Source of the DNA: Dendrocalamus latiflorus
Lineage: Eukaryota > Streptophyta > Magnoliopsida > Poales > Poaceae
Assembly: GCA_017311315.1 (NCBI GenBank)
Contig: CM029658.1
Location: 32,713,327 to 32,777,326, forward strand
Length of the DNA stretch: 64,000 bases
Direction of reading: 5' to 3'
Made by a program: the position numbers and the translations under genes. Positions 11,205 to 23,165 of this stretch are shown here, piece after piece (the first letter of the stretch is position 1; every line of letters starts with the position of its first letter). The notes under the pieces are model-generated. The model had not been told where the DNA came from. It searched no databases and was given only the letters and a program-made list of their open reading frames with translations.

Positions 11205-11615
11205 GCGACACCCAGGGTAACACAAATCAAGCCTTTCCACTGCCCTTCACTTTTCCAGTTCCACTCACAAAGTTTTTGTAATAGAACTATATCAAGTTAA
11301 GTTCCCATGTCCGCCCATGACCATGGGCACTGCTTTTCGAATAGTTTGACTCTGCAGAGTTTGCACACTTTACCCACAAGAGACAGTCCGCTCGTTGCCC
11401 CACATGATTCCTTAGTCGTACAGTTGAGTAAACCATCACAGTAACCATTCAAAATACCTTGCCCCTTCCATCATCTCACCTATATGGGCTTAGCCCGCTT
11501 GCGACATGTCCCATAAGTTGTGCGGGATGTTCTTCCCCGTACGGCTAGCAGCTGGCTACCCACACTGTTAGCGCGTCGCGGAAAACTTCACCCTCTACGA
11601 GTGTCCCATTCAAGT
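11205..11615 (-). mobile_element. LTR fragment homologous to 2060-2480
   Basis: The order of blocks matches the LTR at 1319-5238: atagaactatat, agttcccatgtccgccc, gactctgcagagtttg, and gcgggatgt followed by ctagcagctggct. It is cut on its right by the LTR starting at 11616, inside the phrase cccattcaag. On its left the next 740 bp of the LTR are missing and the 79-bp repeat begins. Confidence 0.7.
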
Positions 11616-14600
11616 TGTTAGAACCCGGAGCAACAACTCCTGGATCCTCTGTGTAAATCGCACTAGTCCAGGATCAGCTAGTGCACACAGTGAACAACAA
11701 AGATAAATATCAACCATAATGACATTTATTAACTAAATATGGGCATGATTGCCAGAGTTTACATCAACGGCACATAAGCCAAATTAAATAATAAGCAGCG
11801 GAAGAAGAACACCGAAGCGGAAGAAGCCCACTGAGCCTGCCCACAGGCAAACGACAGTAAGACGCGGCCTACTCGTCCAGATCTTCACTGTAGTCGAAGT
11901 CGTCCTTCTCTGTGTGGGGATAGCAAGGTGAGTACAAACTTGTACTCCGCAAGTCACACGGAAAAATGCAATATAATGATAAAGGCATCAATGGAAGGCT
12001 TATAGGGTTAGTTTGCATAAAACAACATTTAACTAAATACCGTAGATAGATTGAAATTGAAGAACTTGATACAATACGTAAAAACAATACTTGTAATTGA
12101 AAATATTACCGTCAGTGCAGGCTCCGACCAAACACCAACCTATCCACGTGCATCCCACTCGGACCATCTTTTCCAAAAGACCACATATGGATTCCATCCA
12201 TCCACACGCTTCCACTGCGCAACTCTGATAGAATCCATCCATCCACCAGGTTTTCATTCTCTCATGGATTCCATCCATCCATAAGGTTTTGAAAAATCAT
12301 TTTCAAAAAACAAAGTCTAATCCATGAAAAACTTTTACTCAGCATGCCCATGACTGCGGGCACGGCTATCCAGGATAGATTATACACTCTGCAGAGGTTG
12401 TACAGCTTTACCCACAAGACATGATCATCCTTTTGTGCCACACGAGTTACACACTTCCTTAGGTCTGCGGCAAGGAGTCGTGACAAGGCCTTTACAATGC
12501 AAAGCCTTCAACCTGGCCAAGCCAACTCTAAGGTTTCACCCCAGTAAGGAATCCACCAGACCAGGACCCCCTCTTGAGCCGAGTGAGACTTCCCATGGTC
12601 CACGCCACGCTCACTTTCAACCTACGAAATGGCTCAGGTTGGGACCCGCAAATTATTCAGCCAGGGTTGTCCCATACCAGCCTTGCAGTAGTACGATAGG
12701 GCTTTGCAATAGTAGCTCACAGACTGGTCCTTAATTGACTTAGGCCCAACCACGTACCCCTGTGCACGACAATCAACCACTGCGGCTCCAACCAACAGGG
12801 CATACCTGCACCCACCAATCTAACCAAATGCCTAAGTCTAAACCAGTTTTTATATTTTGTTTTCAAAACATTTCATAAACCTCCTTGACTCACCAAAGTC
12901 AAGAGTACATTCGAAAAGCTTATCATTTTATGTGAAAAGGTATCCCAAAACAAGATTATGTCTAAGCAGGTCTAAGCATTTGATTAAAACTCTCTAGCCA
13001 ATAATAGTGTACTAACTAGAGTTTGATTCTAGGGTGACAAGGTATCGAGGAATTCAATTTCAATGGAGGAATTAACAAGTAGGCAATAACTAAATTTAAA
13101 ACTGAATTGAAATACGTTAAATAAAAATATGCATGCAGAATAATTTAAAACAACATAATTTTATTTTGAAATTCTGGGATCAACATGATCAAGGAGTGTG
13201 ACTTGCCTTGCTCTTCAACTTGGTGCAAATCTTCGTCGTCGAAATTTCCCGAATTGTCGAAGTCTACACGTGAAAATAACCCACCAAATTCAAATAAATT
13301 CAAAATAAATTTAAATTGACTTCAAATATTTGAATTTATGCCAGAAATGGATAGAGGGGAATTTTTGATGAATGTAGAAATTTGAATGGGCTAAATCGAA
13401 GTTAGGACGAAGAAGAACGGGCTCCGGGAAATTTAAATTCAGGGAAAAAGAATAAAAGGAATTTTCGGAATTATTTTTCTAAAAGAAATTCTGGATTTAT
13501 GACGTCAGCGAGGAATTTCTTTTCGGATGATTTATTTTTCAAAGGAAAAACGGCTTTATTGCGCCAGCATGACCTCAGCCCTGAGGTGGGCCGGCTGACA
13601 GTGGGCCCTGGTCCATGGACCGAGCCCACGGAAGGGAGAAAGCGCTGTGGTGGCGGGGTGGAGCTGATCGGGCGAGGAGACGCCGAGGTGGCGCGGTCGT
13701 GGCGCCACATCAGCCGCCACACAAGCACGGGGAAGCTGACGTGGGAGGCCGGCCGGAGGGCGCACGGGGACGGCGGGCTCGCCGGCGAACAGCGGCGCGA
13801 CGACCGGCGGCGAGGGGTCGAGGAGCGAGAGGGGAGGACAAGGAACTCGGGGCTGACCGGCATTTTACCAGAGGTGGGCGGGGTTGCGCCGGCGGCGAGG
13901 AGAGGCGGCAGCGTGTCTCGGGCGTCAGAGGCGAGGGGGCTCCGGTGGCGGAGAGGCGCGGCCGAGGGGCAACCGGGGTGCGCACGGGCGCGGTGAAGGC
14001 GGTGGTGGAGACGGCGAGGCAAGGCGAGGCGAGGCCCGAGGCAAGGCGAGGCGAGGCCCGAGGCTCCGGCAATTCCTCGCCGGAGTTGGCGACGGCGGCG
14101 GGGCGGATGCGCAAGGCGCGGAGGCGGTGGGGAGGCTGGGAGGGAGAGGGGAGTGGGGGGAGGTGGTGCGGAGTGAGGGGAGGCCAGGGGAGGTTTTTAT
14201 AGGGGCCGGGGAGGGGGCAATCGGCGAGGATTCCTCGCCGGAGATTGCGGGCGGCGGCGATTGCGGACGGGAAAGGAAAGGAAAGGGCGGCCGTAGAAGG
14301 AAGGGAATCGGGGGAGGAAGAAGAAGGAAAGGCGCGGGTCGCACGGGCGGTGGAAAAGGAAAGAAATCCGGCGGGGCGGCAGAGATGGTGCGGCTGAGCG
14401 GGAGGAAGGAGGCGGCCAGAGGTGGAAGACGGCCTGACAAGTGGGCCCAGTATGTCAGCGGAAGGGAGAGGGAGAAAGCACGGGCGGCGCGGATTGAGGC
14501 CACGCGGAAGGAGGCGGATCGGACGGCCGGGGACTTTAAGTGGCGACGGGTGGAGGAGATCGGCCGGGGCAGATCGCACGGCCGAGAGGAGGCAAGGGGT

Positions 14601-15235
14601 GGATGGCTCGGATGGGGATCAGGTGCGACGTGGCGGCCATCGGGAGGGGGTAGGCGGGATGGAGTGGGTGGCTGGGATGGGCCGGTGAGGGAGGACGTGG
14701 GCGGCATCTGGTCGTCCACGTGGCGGCCGGGGGAGGGAGGAGAGGGTTTTAATTTTTATTTTTGATATTGATTTTTCAGAAAAAGCTTAGAAAAAGCATT
14801 AAGCCTCAGAAAAATACCAAATAACTTCCAAAAATTCCAGAAAAATTCATAGAACCTCCTGGATACTTTTTGGACTTAATAAAAATATTTCTAACTAATG
14901 TTGGTATTTAATTTTCATACTTTAAAATACTTTGTAATTTTAAAAATAGGTTTTAAACACGAGAAAACTCAGAAAACCAAATAAAAGCCAAATAAACCAC
15001 AAATAATTAATTTGAATTAGGATTTTCATAGAAAATCAAAATATCATTTTATTTAATATTTTTTTAGGTTTTACTTAAAATACTTTTTAAATCTAGATTT
15101 TTCAAAAACAGAAACTCAGGGCAAATCCAAATTTAAAATTTTGGCAACAAAAATACTTATTTTAATTTATATTTTATTTTAATTAATTTTTATTTATTTA
15201 TTTATTTTTATTTTAAGAAAAACTGGGCTGTTACA
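11616..15235 (-). mobile_element. 3' LTR (3.6 kb) of a Ty3/gypsy element
   Basis: On the minus strand it begins TGTAACAGCCCAG at 15235 and ends GGTTCTAACA at 11616. A polypurine tract precedes its start and a gag gene lies just upstream in the same orientation, so this is read as the 3' LTR. Its layout is AT-rich ends with a GC-rich middle (about 13600-14750), parallel to the LTR at 1319-5238. It also carries the gggcacggctat...ctctgcagag block near 12355-12400. The element interrupts the LTR fragment at 11205-11615. A matching right-hand target duplication was not found. Confidence 0.65.
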
Positions 15236-15254
15236 ATCTACCCCCTTAAAAAGA
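15236..15254 (-). promoter_or_regulatory. Polypurine tract of the gypsy element
   Basis: The minus strand reads TTTTTAAGGGGGTAGAT immediately before the LTR start TGTAACA. This is the expected plus-strand primer for reverse transcription and confirms the element's minus orientation. Confidence 0.75.
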
Positions 15255-15338
15255 ATCTCGTCCCCGAGATTCGCACGGGCTAGCAAAGAATTGGGTTTGG
15301 ATCTTACTCTGCATGGTTTGTGCTGAGATTTGATTCAG

Positions 15339-16432
15339 TCATCCTTTCACGAACTCTGGGGCCTTTTTCTTCCTGCTTGAAGGTGGTTGGCAGTTGGTGC
15401 TGCCGGTGTTCCATTCTTCACTACCTGTTGCTTCTTGGGGGCACTTGTTGGCGTAATGCCCTGTCTCATGGCAATTGAAATAGGTGACTCCTGCTACAGG
15501 GTTGGAGTCCTTTGGGAAGTCAATTGCCAAGGCTTTGTTGTCTTCGGTGTTGGGGAAAGTGTTGGTCTGGACTTGTTCTTCGGCTGGAGATGAAGGCTGA
15601 AATCTGTTGGCCTGTGGTGGAGTCCTTCTGATCCTGGGCAAGCTTCTGGTGTTCAGGTGCTGGGTATTCATTCGTCTCTTTCGATTCTCCATTTCTTGGT
15701 GCTTGGACTCTTGGCGAATCGCCTTACTGACAAGCTGGTGGAAATCAGCATAATCGTTGGAGAGTAGTTGAACCGACAGGTCATCATTGAGTCCTTCAAG
15801 GAACCTTTCCTGCTTAGCTTCATCGGTAGCAACGTCTTCTGGCGCGTAGCGTGCCAATTGGTTGAACTTCCGTAGATATTCATTCACGGTGCAGCTTCCT
15901 TGGCGTAGAGTTCGGAATTCCCTCTTCTTGAGAGTGATGGTGCCGGTTGGAATATGAGCTTTGCGGAAACTCTGCACGAACTCATTCCATGTTATGGCTT
16001 GTGCGTTGGCATGAGCAGCGGTGTAAGTGTCCCACCATTCTGACGCTGGTCCATTCAACTGATGAGAAGCGAATAAGACTTTTCCCGGTCACTGCAGTGG
16101 ATGATGTCCAGCTTCTTGCCTATGACTCTAAGCCAGTCATCTGCATCCATGGGGTCAGCGCTGCTAGAGAAGGTCGGGGGACGCAACCTCATAAATTCAG
16201 CTAGTCTTGGTTGTGGAGCTTGAGCTGGTACTAGTGGAGCAGGTTGTGCAGGGTTATTGATGGTCTGCACCAGTAGTTGGATAAGCTGATTCTGATTGGC
16301 CATCATCTGAGCCCAATCAGGTCCATTAGCAGGAGGTGGCGGAGGACTAGGTGCAGCTTGGTTGCTAGTAAGGTTGTTGTTGTCATTGTTGTTCTGGTGG
16401 TTGCCATTGCTGGTGTTCCTCGTGTTAACCAT
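15339..16432 (-). pseudogene. Ty3/gypsy gag polyprotein, frameshifted; pol missing
   Basis: Gag packages element RNA in virus-like particles. Reading starts with MVNTRN at 16432, passes a Pro/Gln/Asn-rich leader and reaches LRPPTFSSSADPMDADDWL, the usual start of the gag core. Near 16080 the frame is lost by one base in a short A run of the coding strand, and the second frame continues with GPASEWWDTYTAA and FRTLRQGSCTVNEYLRKFNQLARYAP, both conserved in plant gypsy gag (retrotrans_gag). A CCHC zinc knuckle follows (YFNCHETGHYANKC). After the knuckle the sequence runs within about 100 bp into the polypurine tract and 3' LTR, so protease, RT, RNase H and integrase are all absent. Total length is about 360 codons. 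The element is non-autonomous by internal deletion. Confidence 0.85.
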
Positions 16433-16945
16433 CTGCTGGGTGCTTTCAAGAATTAGGAGAGAGGAGACTCAAGGCAAAAGGAGGAATAGGGGATATTTTG
16501 CACAACCCAAACTAAATTCAGCAGAACCTTTTATTAATTAATAGTTATGGCTGCCGACAAAAGAGAAAACTAACAGCTCATAACTTCGTCTACAACTTAA
16601 CCTAAAGATATAATGGTTGTCTTGGTGTGATCTTTCACGGCTCTGGAGGTACGAAGCATGATCCTTCGAGGCGAAGATTGAAGTGGTGGCAGAATCGAAG
16701 AATTTCAGCTGTTGTTATCTATAGTTGTTTTGGAACAAGAGAAGAGATAGAAATAGGTTTTTTCACAAATGACATAAAGATGAGAAAAGATTGAGAGATA
16801 AGAATAAGCAAAGATTGAGAGATAAGAATAAGGAAATTTTTGAAATTATTGGTTATTTAAAATAAATCCTTAAAGTTCAACCATTCTATTCTATTCTATC
16901 CTTAAAATTCAGCAGAACCTTTTATTAATTAATAGTTATTATATT
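16433..16945 (-). other. Gypsy leader with a 35-bp direct repeat
   Basis: This stretch sits upstream of gag. The phrase aaattcagcagaacctttta and the next 15 bases occur at 16514-16548 and again at 16905-16939. A 24-bp tandem repeat (aaagattgagagataagaat) lies at about 16783-16832. I found no primer binding site, so the 5' LTR junction has been lost or altered. Confidence 0.5.
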
Positions 16946-19164
16946 GTAAATCATGACTTTCTAATTTATATATGTATTTCATTTTAAATGGTTATGGCAT
17001 ATCGTTTAATTAATTTTACGAAGCGGCTTGATTTTGTCATTTAATTAAATCTACCACTGAAATTTATTTAATGGCGGCATGTTAGATGTTAGGGCATATA
17101 TTTTAATCATAATTAAGGGTAATCTTTATTAAATTTGGACATTTAACCAGAGTCATTTTTCTTTATTATTGCCTTTAATCAATAGTTTATCATGTTCTTT
17201 ATTATTAGATAATTAGTCAAACCACATTAATTATTCATGTATGATGACTAATCCAAATTTAAATCGTAAATAATCTCATTTACATCCTAGTTAAATTTTA
17301 CTAGCTTCCCTGGATTATTTACTAATTCTTCTTTAATCTTTTTTAATTGAAAACGATTAAAGAAGATAAAATGAAAAGTTCAAGAAAAGGGGCGGCCAGC
17401 GAATTCGAACTCAGGATCGATTGTTCAGCGAGTGGTTGGGCTGACAAACTGAGCTGCGACCGTTTTTTGATAAGGGGGGGTCAATTTATAAGAGATGAGG
17501 AGCGGCTTAGGACAAAACAGAGGAGCCAGTCGGCCGAAACAGAGGAATGGTCGGAGCTGGGCAAACTGCGGCGCCGCCGACGAGGAACGGCCAGGGAGGC
17601 GGTGGTGATCGGCAAAACGGATTGCTCAGGTGACGAGGAGACTACGGGAGCAGAGGCTTCGGCCGGGGTGGCACCAAGGCGAGCTGGCAGCGGCTTTGGG
17701 TGACCGGCGGTGAGGGGAAAATGGGGCGCCGGTGGCCGGAAGGGAAAGAGAAGGTGGGGGGGCGCATGAGAAATAGTGGGCCATGAGGAACTCACCCAGG
17801 GGGTCGGTGGAGCCGGAGGGAGGCCGAGGAGGGCTGGCGATGGAAGGCGGCGACGGGCAGGGGAGGGGCTTCAGGGAAAAGGAATCGGCCCGGCATTGCT
17901 TCAATTGGCGGTGCGCTTGTCGGCCGGCTTTGGGCAAGAAGGGGTGGTCGGCGAAGCTAGAGGCACGGGGAATCTGGTTGCTTTGGGTGGGAGGTAAGGC
18001 GGAGGAATGCGGTGCGATTGGGAGCTTCAGACGGGGGTTTTATAGCCGGGAGGAGCTCAGGCGTCGTGCGTGGTGTAGAGCTGAGCTCGGCGGTGGCATG
18101 GCTACAGTCCAGGAGAGGGGACAGGGTGGCCAGGCGTGACGCGTGCTGACCCGGGGGTGACGTGCGCGGGGCAGGTCATGGTCCTGGCAGAACTGTTGCA
18201 AGCTGTGGCTGACCCGAGCGCCGTGGCATCGTCCTTCGGCAGAGGCGACGGTGCGGACGAGATGGCCGGATGCGACGAGATGGAGACGTGACAGGGCGAC
18301 GGGCGGCGTGCGGGTGCAGGCATGTTGATGTGCGCACAGTGGCCAGCGATGTGCACGAGGAGATGGGAGTGGTTGGCGCCAGGGGAGGCGGGGCCGGCTT
18401 GGTCTGGCGGAGACAGAGCACAGCGAGGAAGAAGACAACGAGGGGGAGGGAGAAGAGAGAGGGGAGGAGGCGCCAGGCCCAGCTGCAGTGAAGGAAGAAA
18501 GAGAGGGAGAGAAGAAAAAGAAAAAGGTGGGAGGGCCCACATGTAAGAGAGAGGAAAGGGAGAAATGGAAAAGAGAAGAAAATGAAATGCTTAAGCTAGT
18601 TTGGAAATTTCAGATTTTTAATTTAAGTTTTTTATTTACATTAGGATTTATTGATTTTGAGTTTTACATGATTTTTGAAACTTTGAATTCTCATTTTAAT
18701 TATTTAAATGTGAGCTTTTAATATTTGTTTGGCCATTTCTTTTCTTTACCTAGTTAAATTGAAGTTCAACATTTTATTCCCTTCGTCTAATTTTTGAATT
18801 TTAATTTGCACTTCGATTATTTTTGAGTCTTAAGTTTGTAATTGAATTTCAAATTTTAAGTTTGGAAAACTCGGAATTGAATATGAGTTTGAGTTCTCTG
18901 GTCAATTTGATTTAAGGTAGATTTTTATTTAATTTTGATTTCTGGATTTTGGTTCTTAGAGTTTTAAACTCCCAAAATTATTTCGTATCTTTTATCGTCA
19001 TAATTCTTATCTGTATTTGAGATTTATTTCCAGTTATTATTTTGTTTAGCACAAAACTCAGAAAGTCCAAATACGATCTTGACAAAGTTTCAAATACCAT
19101 CAAGATGCAAATAAAAGTTTTAAATTCTTTGTAGTTTCAAACATTCGAAATTTAAGATGTTACA
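16946..19164 (-). mobile_element. LTR-like block, probably a truncated long gypsy LTR
   Basis: The right edge reads TGTAACATCTTAAATTT on the minus strand, like the starts at 5238 and 15235. The layout, AT-rich edges around a GC-rich centre (about 17380-18550) with gggcccacatgt, copies that of the other two LTRs. Its sequence is too different to be the sister of 11616-15235. The left edge is not defined. ORFs in the GC-rich part are composition artefacts. Its right end abuts exon sequence of the TauE gene. Confidence 0.5.
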
Positions 19165-19174
19165 CGGTGTAAGT

Positions 19175-19918
19175 TGGAGTAACTATGTATGAAGCACTAG
19201 GCCTGATGAACGGGAAGAGGGTGCTATCATAGAAGGGAAGTGAACAAACTACCCTGAAAGCTGAAACTTCAGCAGCTCTGCATATACTGCCTGTTCGGTA
19301 TCACTGTAGGGGTTGTCGGTGGTCTGCTAGGTCTCGGAGGTGGCTTTATCATGGGACCACTGTTCTTGGAGCTCGGTATCCCACCCCAGGTACACTACAC
19401 CCCATTCGTTTTGTTTATGTATGTTGTGCTTTGGAAATGAGAACACCTCACCTCCTTAACTGGAACTATTGTAGGTTTCAAGTGCTACAGCCACCTTTGT
19501 GATAATGTTCTCGTCTTCCAGTCCCTTACGGCACATCTCTTTGGTTCACATCTTTTTTCTTGCTAACGATAGACATGAACTGAATCAATTTCTTGGCCTT
19601 CTCTTCAGCTGTTTACTTCGTCATTTTGGCATTCATCGCTGCCATTATTGGCCAGCACGTGGTGAAGAAGTTGATCAATTGGTTAGGGCGGGCATCGCTC
19701 ATCATCTTCATATTGGCTTTCATGATCTTTGTCAGCGCAATTTCTCTGGGTACCATTTCCTACACCTGACTACAATTGATCAAATTCTACTGTTTGTACA
19801 ATGTTACTGAGATGATTCTTTTCAATCTTCAGGTGGTGTCGGCATCTCAAGCATGATTCACAAGATCGAACAACATGATTACATGGGGTTCGAGAACCTT
19901 TGCAAGTATGATGCATAG
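19175..19918 (+). pseudogene. TauE/SafE sulfite-exporter family transporter, last exons only
   Basis: Plant TauE/SafE proteins are multi-pass membrane proteins in the anion-exporter family. The exon at about 19175-19389 reads GITVGVVGGLLGLGGGF then GPLFLELGIPPQ, the family's glycine-rich signature. It ends at a GTACAC donor. The exon from 19475 reads VSSATATFVIMFSSSS. The exon at about 19609-19749 encodes VYFVILAFIAAIIGQHVVKK and a membrane segment. The last exon, 19833-19918, ends FENLCKYDA then TAG. Upstream exons are missing: the sequence starts next to the LTR-like block ending at 19164. The first exon also has an in-frame TAG after KRVLS and a frame change before IYCLFG. The exon after 19475 loses the usual continuation after SSS. 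I call it a pseudogene remnant; expression is not excluded. Confidence 0.85.
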
Positions 19919-20813
19919 GAAGCAAACAGGCTGAGAAGTGAATAACGTCATGTGTAATTCTCAAGTAGCAAAAGCGGAATTAAATGGAAGAAGCAAAGGG
20001 TATAAAGATTCAACTTTTAACCCACGTAACCAGGAGAATCTAGTAGCGCAACAACTCGGAGGGGAAGCTGCACGGGTTGGAATTTGGATTTTTCTGGAGC
20101 ATACTTTTTCCTGGTTTCTACTTTTCAGTATTAAGTTAATTCAGCGTGTACCACATTGTACGAATCTTCCTAACAAATGTAGAGCTGCTCTTCTGCCAGC
20201 GCATAATATCATCCTAGAGTATATGAAAAACGTTCGTCACACCTCTCCAGAAAAAAGACCATAGAGTTCAGAAAAAACAACCATAAGAGTTCATAATATC
20301 ATCTTATAGAGCTGCTTTCATCTGTATCGCTTGTGAATTCTGACGATGAAATGCTCCAATCAGTTGTCAAGTTTTGTCTGTATGTTAAAAATTAGTAAAA
20401 GCATGTTTGCATTTAATCCAGGTTTAGGACTCTTGGGAGAGAAGACGACCTCTGCCTTTCTTTGGCGGGTGCATTCTACTATCAAGATTGTTATATACTA
20501 CTTCTGTTCCTCCTTTCCATCGGAGCACTATAGTTCCTTTGTGTAAGTCATGTCATTGCCATGATTAACATCTGTTCCAAACATTAATGGGGAGTGTCTT
20601 CCTCAAGAATGCACTCTGGCGTCATTGGCACGATGACGGCAGACGAAGCAGACGGCGAGGCGGGGGGGCTCGGGGTTAACCGACGGCGAATTTGAGGTGG
20701 CAATGGCGATGTAACACCGCGGTCCAGCCTTTGAACCTGAAATACTACCACAACTATCATTAAATTGGTGCTACTAATAAAAATTTCGGCAGCACCTTTT
20801 TCTGTTTATATAA

Positions 20814-21007
20814 GGCCAGTCTCGGTGGGGTTTCATGGAGTTTCATGGGCATTAAATACGCTGACATGGCACTGTATTGATGAAGAGAGAGATGATAAAA
20901 GTTTCATAGGAGTAGAGAGAGTTTCATGGGGATGAAACTCTTCTGCACTGTTTCCAAAATATGGGTGTGTTGGAAACTGGGACATGAAACCTCCACTGAG
21001 ACTAGCC
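20814..21007. mobile_element. 194-bp MITE, PIF/Harbinger (Tourist-like), TSD TAA
   Basis: Ends are ggccagtctcggtgggg and the inverted ccactgagactagcc, flanked by taa at 20811-20813 and 21008-21010. Copy B (near 47920) has the uninterrupted phrase tctgtttatatcactacaaa, which serves as an empty site. gtttcatgg and tgaaac motifs recur inside. Confidence 0.88.
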
Positions 21008-21931
21008 TAACTACAAATAAGGAGCAATAAACATGCATAGATTAAACCACAATAAGGTAACTAGTACTATATCACACATAGCCATTAACATGAATAAACT
21101 TAGAGCTCCGCGCCCAGAAGGCTCATAACCACGAGCTCGAAATATGATGTAACGAATTAGAGAACGACTTAAGACCAGTGTAGGATTTTATACCAACAGG
21201 AGAACCTTGTTCTCCACTTTAAGCAACAAGGGAATTGATTATGTCCCAAACAAACCTTTAACCTTTTATACGGGGACCTCAGTCTCCACTCTCAAGGAGT
21301 GTCCACACAAAGTGGATCATAGATGCCACACAGGTCACCTATTTCTACTACATGAATGCATGCAATGCAACTTTTTCATTTAAACACATCAACATATCAT
21401 GTTCCATTGTCCACTATTCGACAACATAACAACATCGGATATCCATCACATGTGCCAATACTCATCATTCATCATTATGCCAACATGCAACAGAAATAAT
21501 CAACTCACGATAACATAGTAGGTAGTGTATCAAAATCCAATGCATAGCAATCAATACCCGAATTTACCATTTTACCATGCACTTACCTATTCACCCTTGT
21601 GGGTGATGCATGGATGGTGTCAAATTTTACATGCTTAATATCTCTTTGCTCACTATTGGGCTAAATAGACAAACCGTCTCCTAGCATCTTCTCTCTCCCC
21701 TCAAATTTTGTAGTCGGTTAAATAGAGTCTCTGCTCTTTATTTTCTCTAATCTCTCTCTTCAATTAGTTATACTAATTACTCTTACATTAATTTGTCATC
21801 TACACAATTAAATCATCTACTAATTAATTAATCACTTCACCTAACTAACCATGAAGACTAATTAATTACCTACCACAATTAATCGTACTAAATAACTATA
21901 CTAGTTAATTACTCTACCTAATCCCTACTAT

Positions 21932-23165
21932 CACTACTACAAAAAGCCATATATTAGACGCCAAATTACAGACAGCTCACCAAAACCGTCTGTATTAAAT
22001 ATAATCACAGACGGTTTTAGTTTAGAGACCATCCGTGTTACTGCCATCCCTAAAAACCATCTGTGAAGAGGAAATATTACAGACGGTTCGTGGTTAAAAC
22101 CAATTGTGAAGTATCACAAACGGTTATTACCAAGAATCGTTTGATATTTCCAAATATCATAGACGATTTTTAGTTGAACCGTCTATAATACTTCACAGAC
22201 GGTTCGTATTAAAATCTATCTGTGATAATCAAGTTATCACAGACAGTTTGTATAAAAACCGTCTGTGATAATTTCACTATATTTATTGTGCACAAACCCA
22301 TCGACCCTCTATCTTAAATTCCAGATCTACGCTGCTGCTTTGAGCTGGAGGTTGGGTTTTGAGGTGATTTGGTGAAAGAAGACTATTGGCAAAAGTAATT
22401 GTAAATCTACTAAGTTTTTGACTACTTATGGTTAGTAATTTGTTCCTAATTGCATTATAATTTACATTTATAACTTTTGTTGAAAGGAGAATTGAAAATA
22501 GTTGATCTAGCTAGCTTGATGTAGAGAGAATATTATTTTACATCTAGCATGATTTAGGGTTTAGTCAATTCATAGTTTATTTCTACTTAATTTAATTTAA
22601 TTAATTATTATTGATACATAATTTAATTCGTAATTTAGATCGTACATATATATTATAGTAACTAATTTATTAAATATGTTATACCAAATTATTATATGTG
22701 TAACGTGGGACCGAAGCTGTATGTACGTTGGAAACCGTGTGAGTGAAGAGTACATTAATAACGTTTCTACTTTTATAGGAGCTGCCAAGTAGAATATGTT
22801 GAATAAGGGGGTGGAATATATGTATTGTCCATGCATTAACTGCAAAAATCTAACGATGCTTAAGAGCCGAGTGCAGATTGAAACACACTTGATTCGAAAG
22901 GGTTTCAAAAGGGGTATGTACGTTGTACCAGTCATGGTGAAGAGCAGATTATACAGGAAGGTAGTAATAATGACATCACCGATGAATTCAATGAATGCCG
23001 CCGGATGATATCGATCGTGGTTCTAATTTGGATAGGCTACATGATGACAATCTGGACCAGATGCTTCACGATGCAGAAGGGAATTGTGATGAGAGAGAGT
23101 ATGTTAAATTCTAGGGCTTGATGGATTACTCAGAGAAACCTTTGTTCATGTACTGCAAGTCAAAG
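21932..23165 (+). mobile_element. CACTA element 1, 5' terminus and first exon region
   Basis: The left end is CACTACTACAAAAAGCC, preceded by tat. From about 21985 to 22290 the motif cagacggtt and its complement aaccgtctg recur many times: the subterminal repeats bound by CACTA transposases. A TNP2-type coding remnant follows at about 22796-23160. The element is interrupted at about 23165 by CACTA element 2 and continues after 26022. Its right terminus (TAGTG) was not found. Confidence 0.8.
22796..23160 (+). pseudogene. TNP2-type CACTA transposase, N-terminal transposase-associated domain
   Basis: The start NKGVEYMYCPCINCKN, then HLIRKGFKRGMYVV, matches the transposase-associated domain, which has a CPC-x2-C zinc-like motif and an HL...GF motif. 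The frame breaks after about 70 codons. GLMDYSEKPLFMYCKSKY near 23118-23165 corresponds to the start of the Transposase_21 region in TNP2 proteins. The catalytic middle is missing because CACTA element 2 begins here; the C-terminal part resumes at about 26030. Confidence 0.7.

Noticed and set aside
13471..14765. Long ORFs on both strands
   Set aside because: Same reason: GC-rich centre of the 11616-15235 LTR, overlapping frames on both strands, no domain.
20709..21627. Plus-strand LTR beginning TGTAACACC, present in both duplication copies (also 47824)
   Set aside because: The start is suggestive, but no matching end, primer site or partner LTR was found.
21932..21948. Simple excision footprint instead of a CACTA end
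   Set aside because: The CACTA terminus is followed by many cagacggtt repeats and then TNP2 coding sequence, so it is a true element end.
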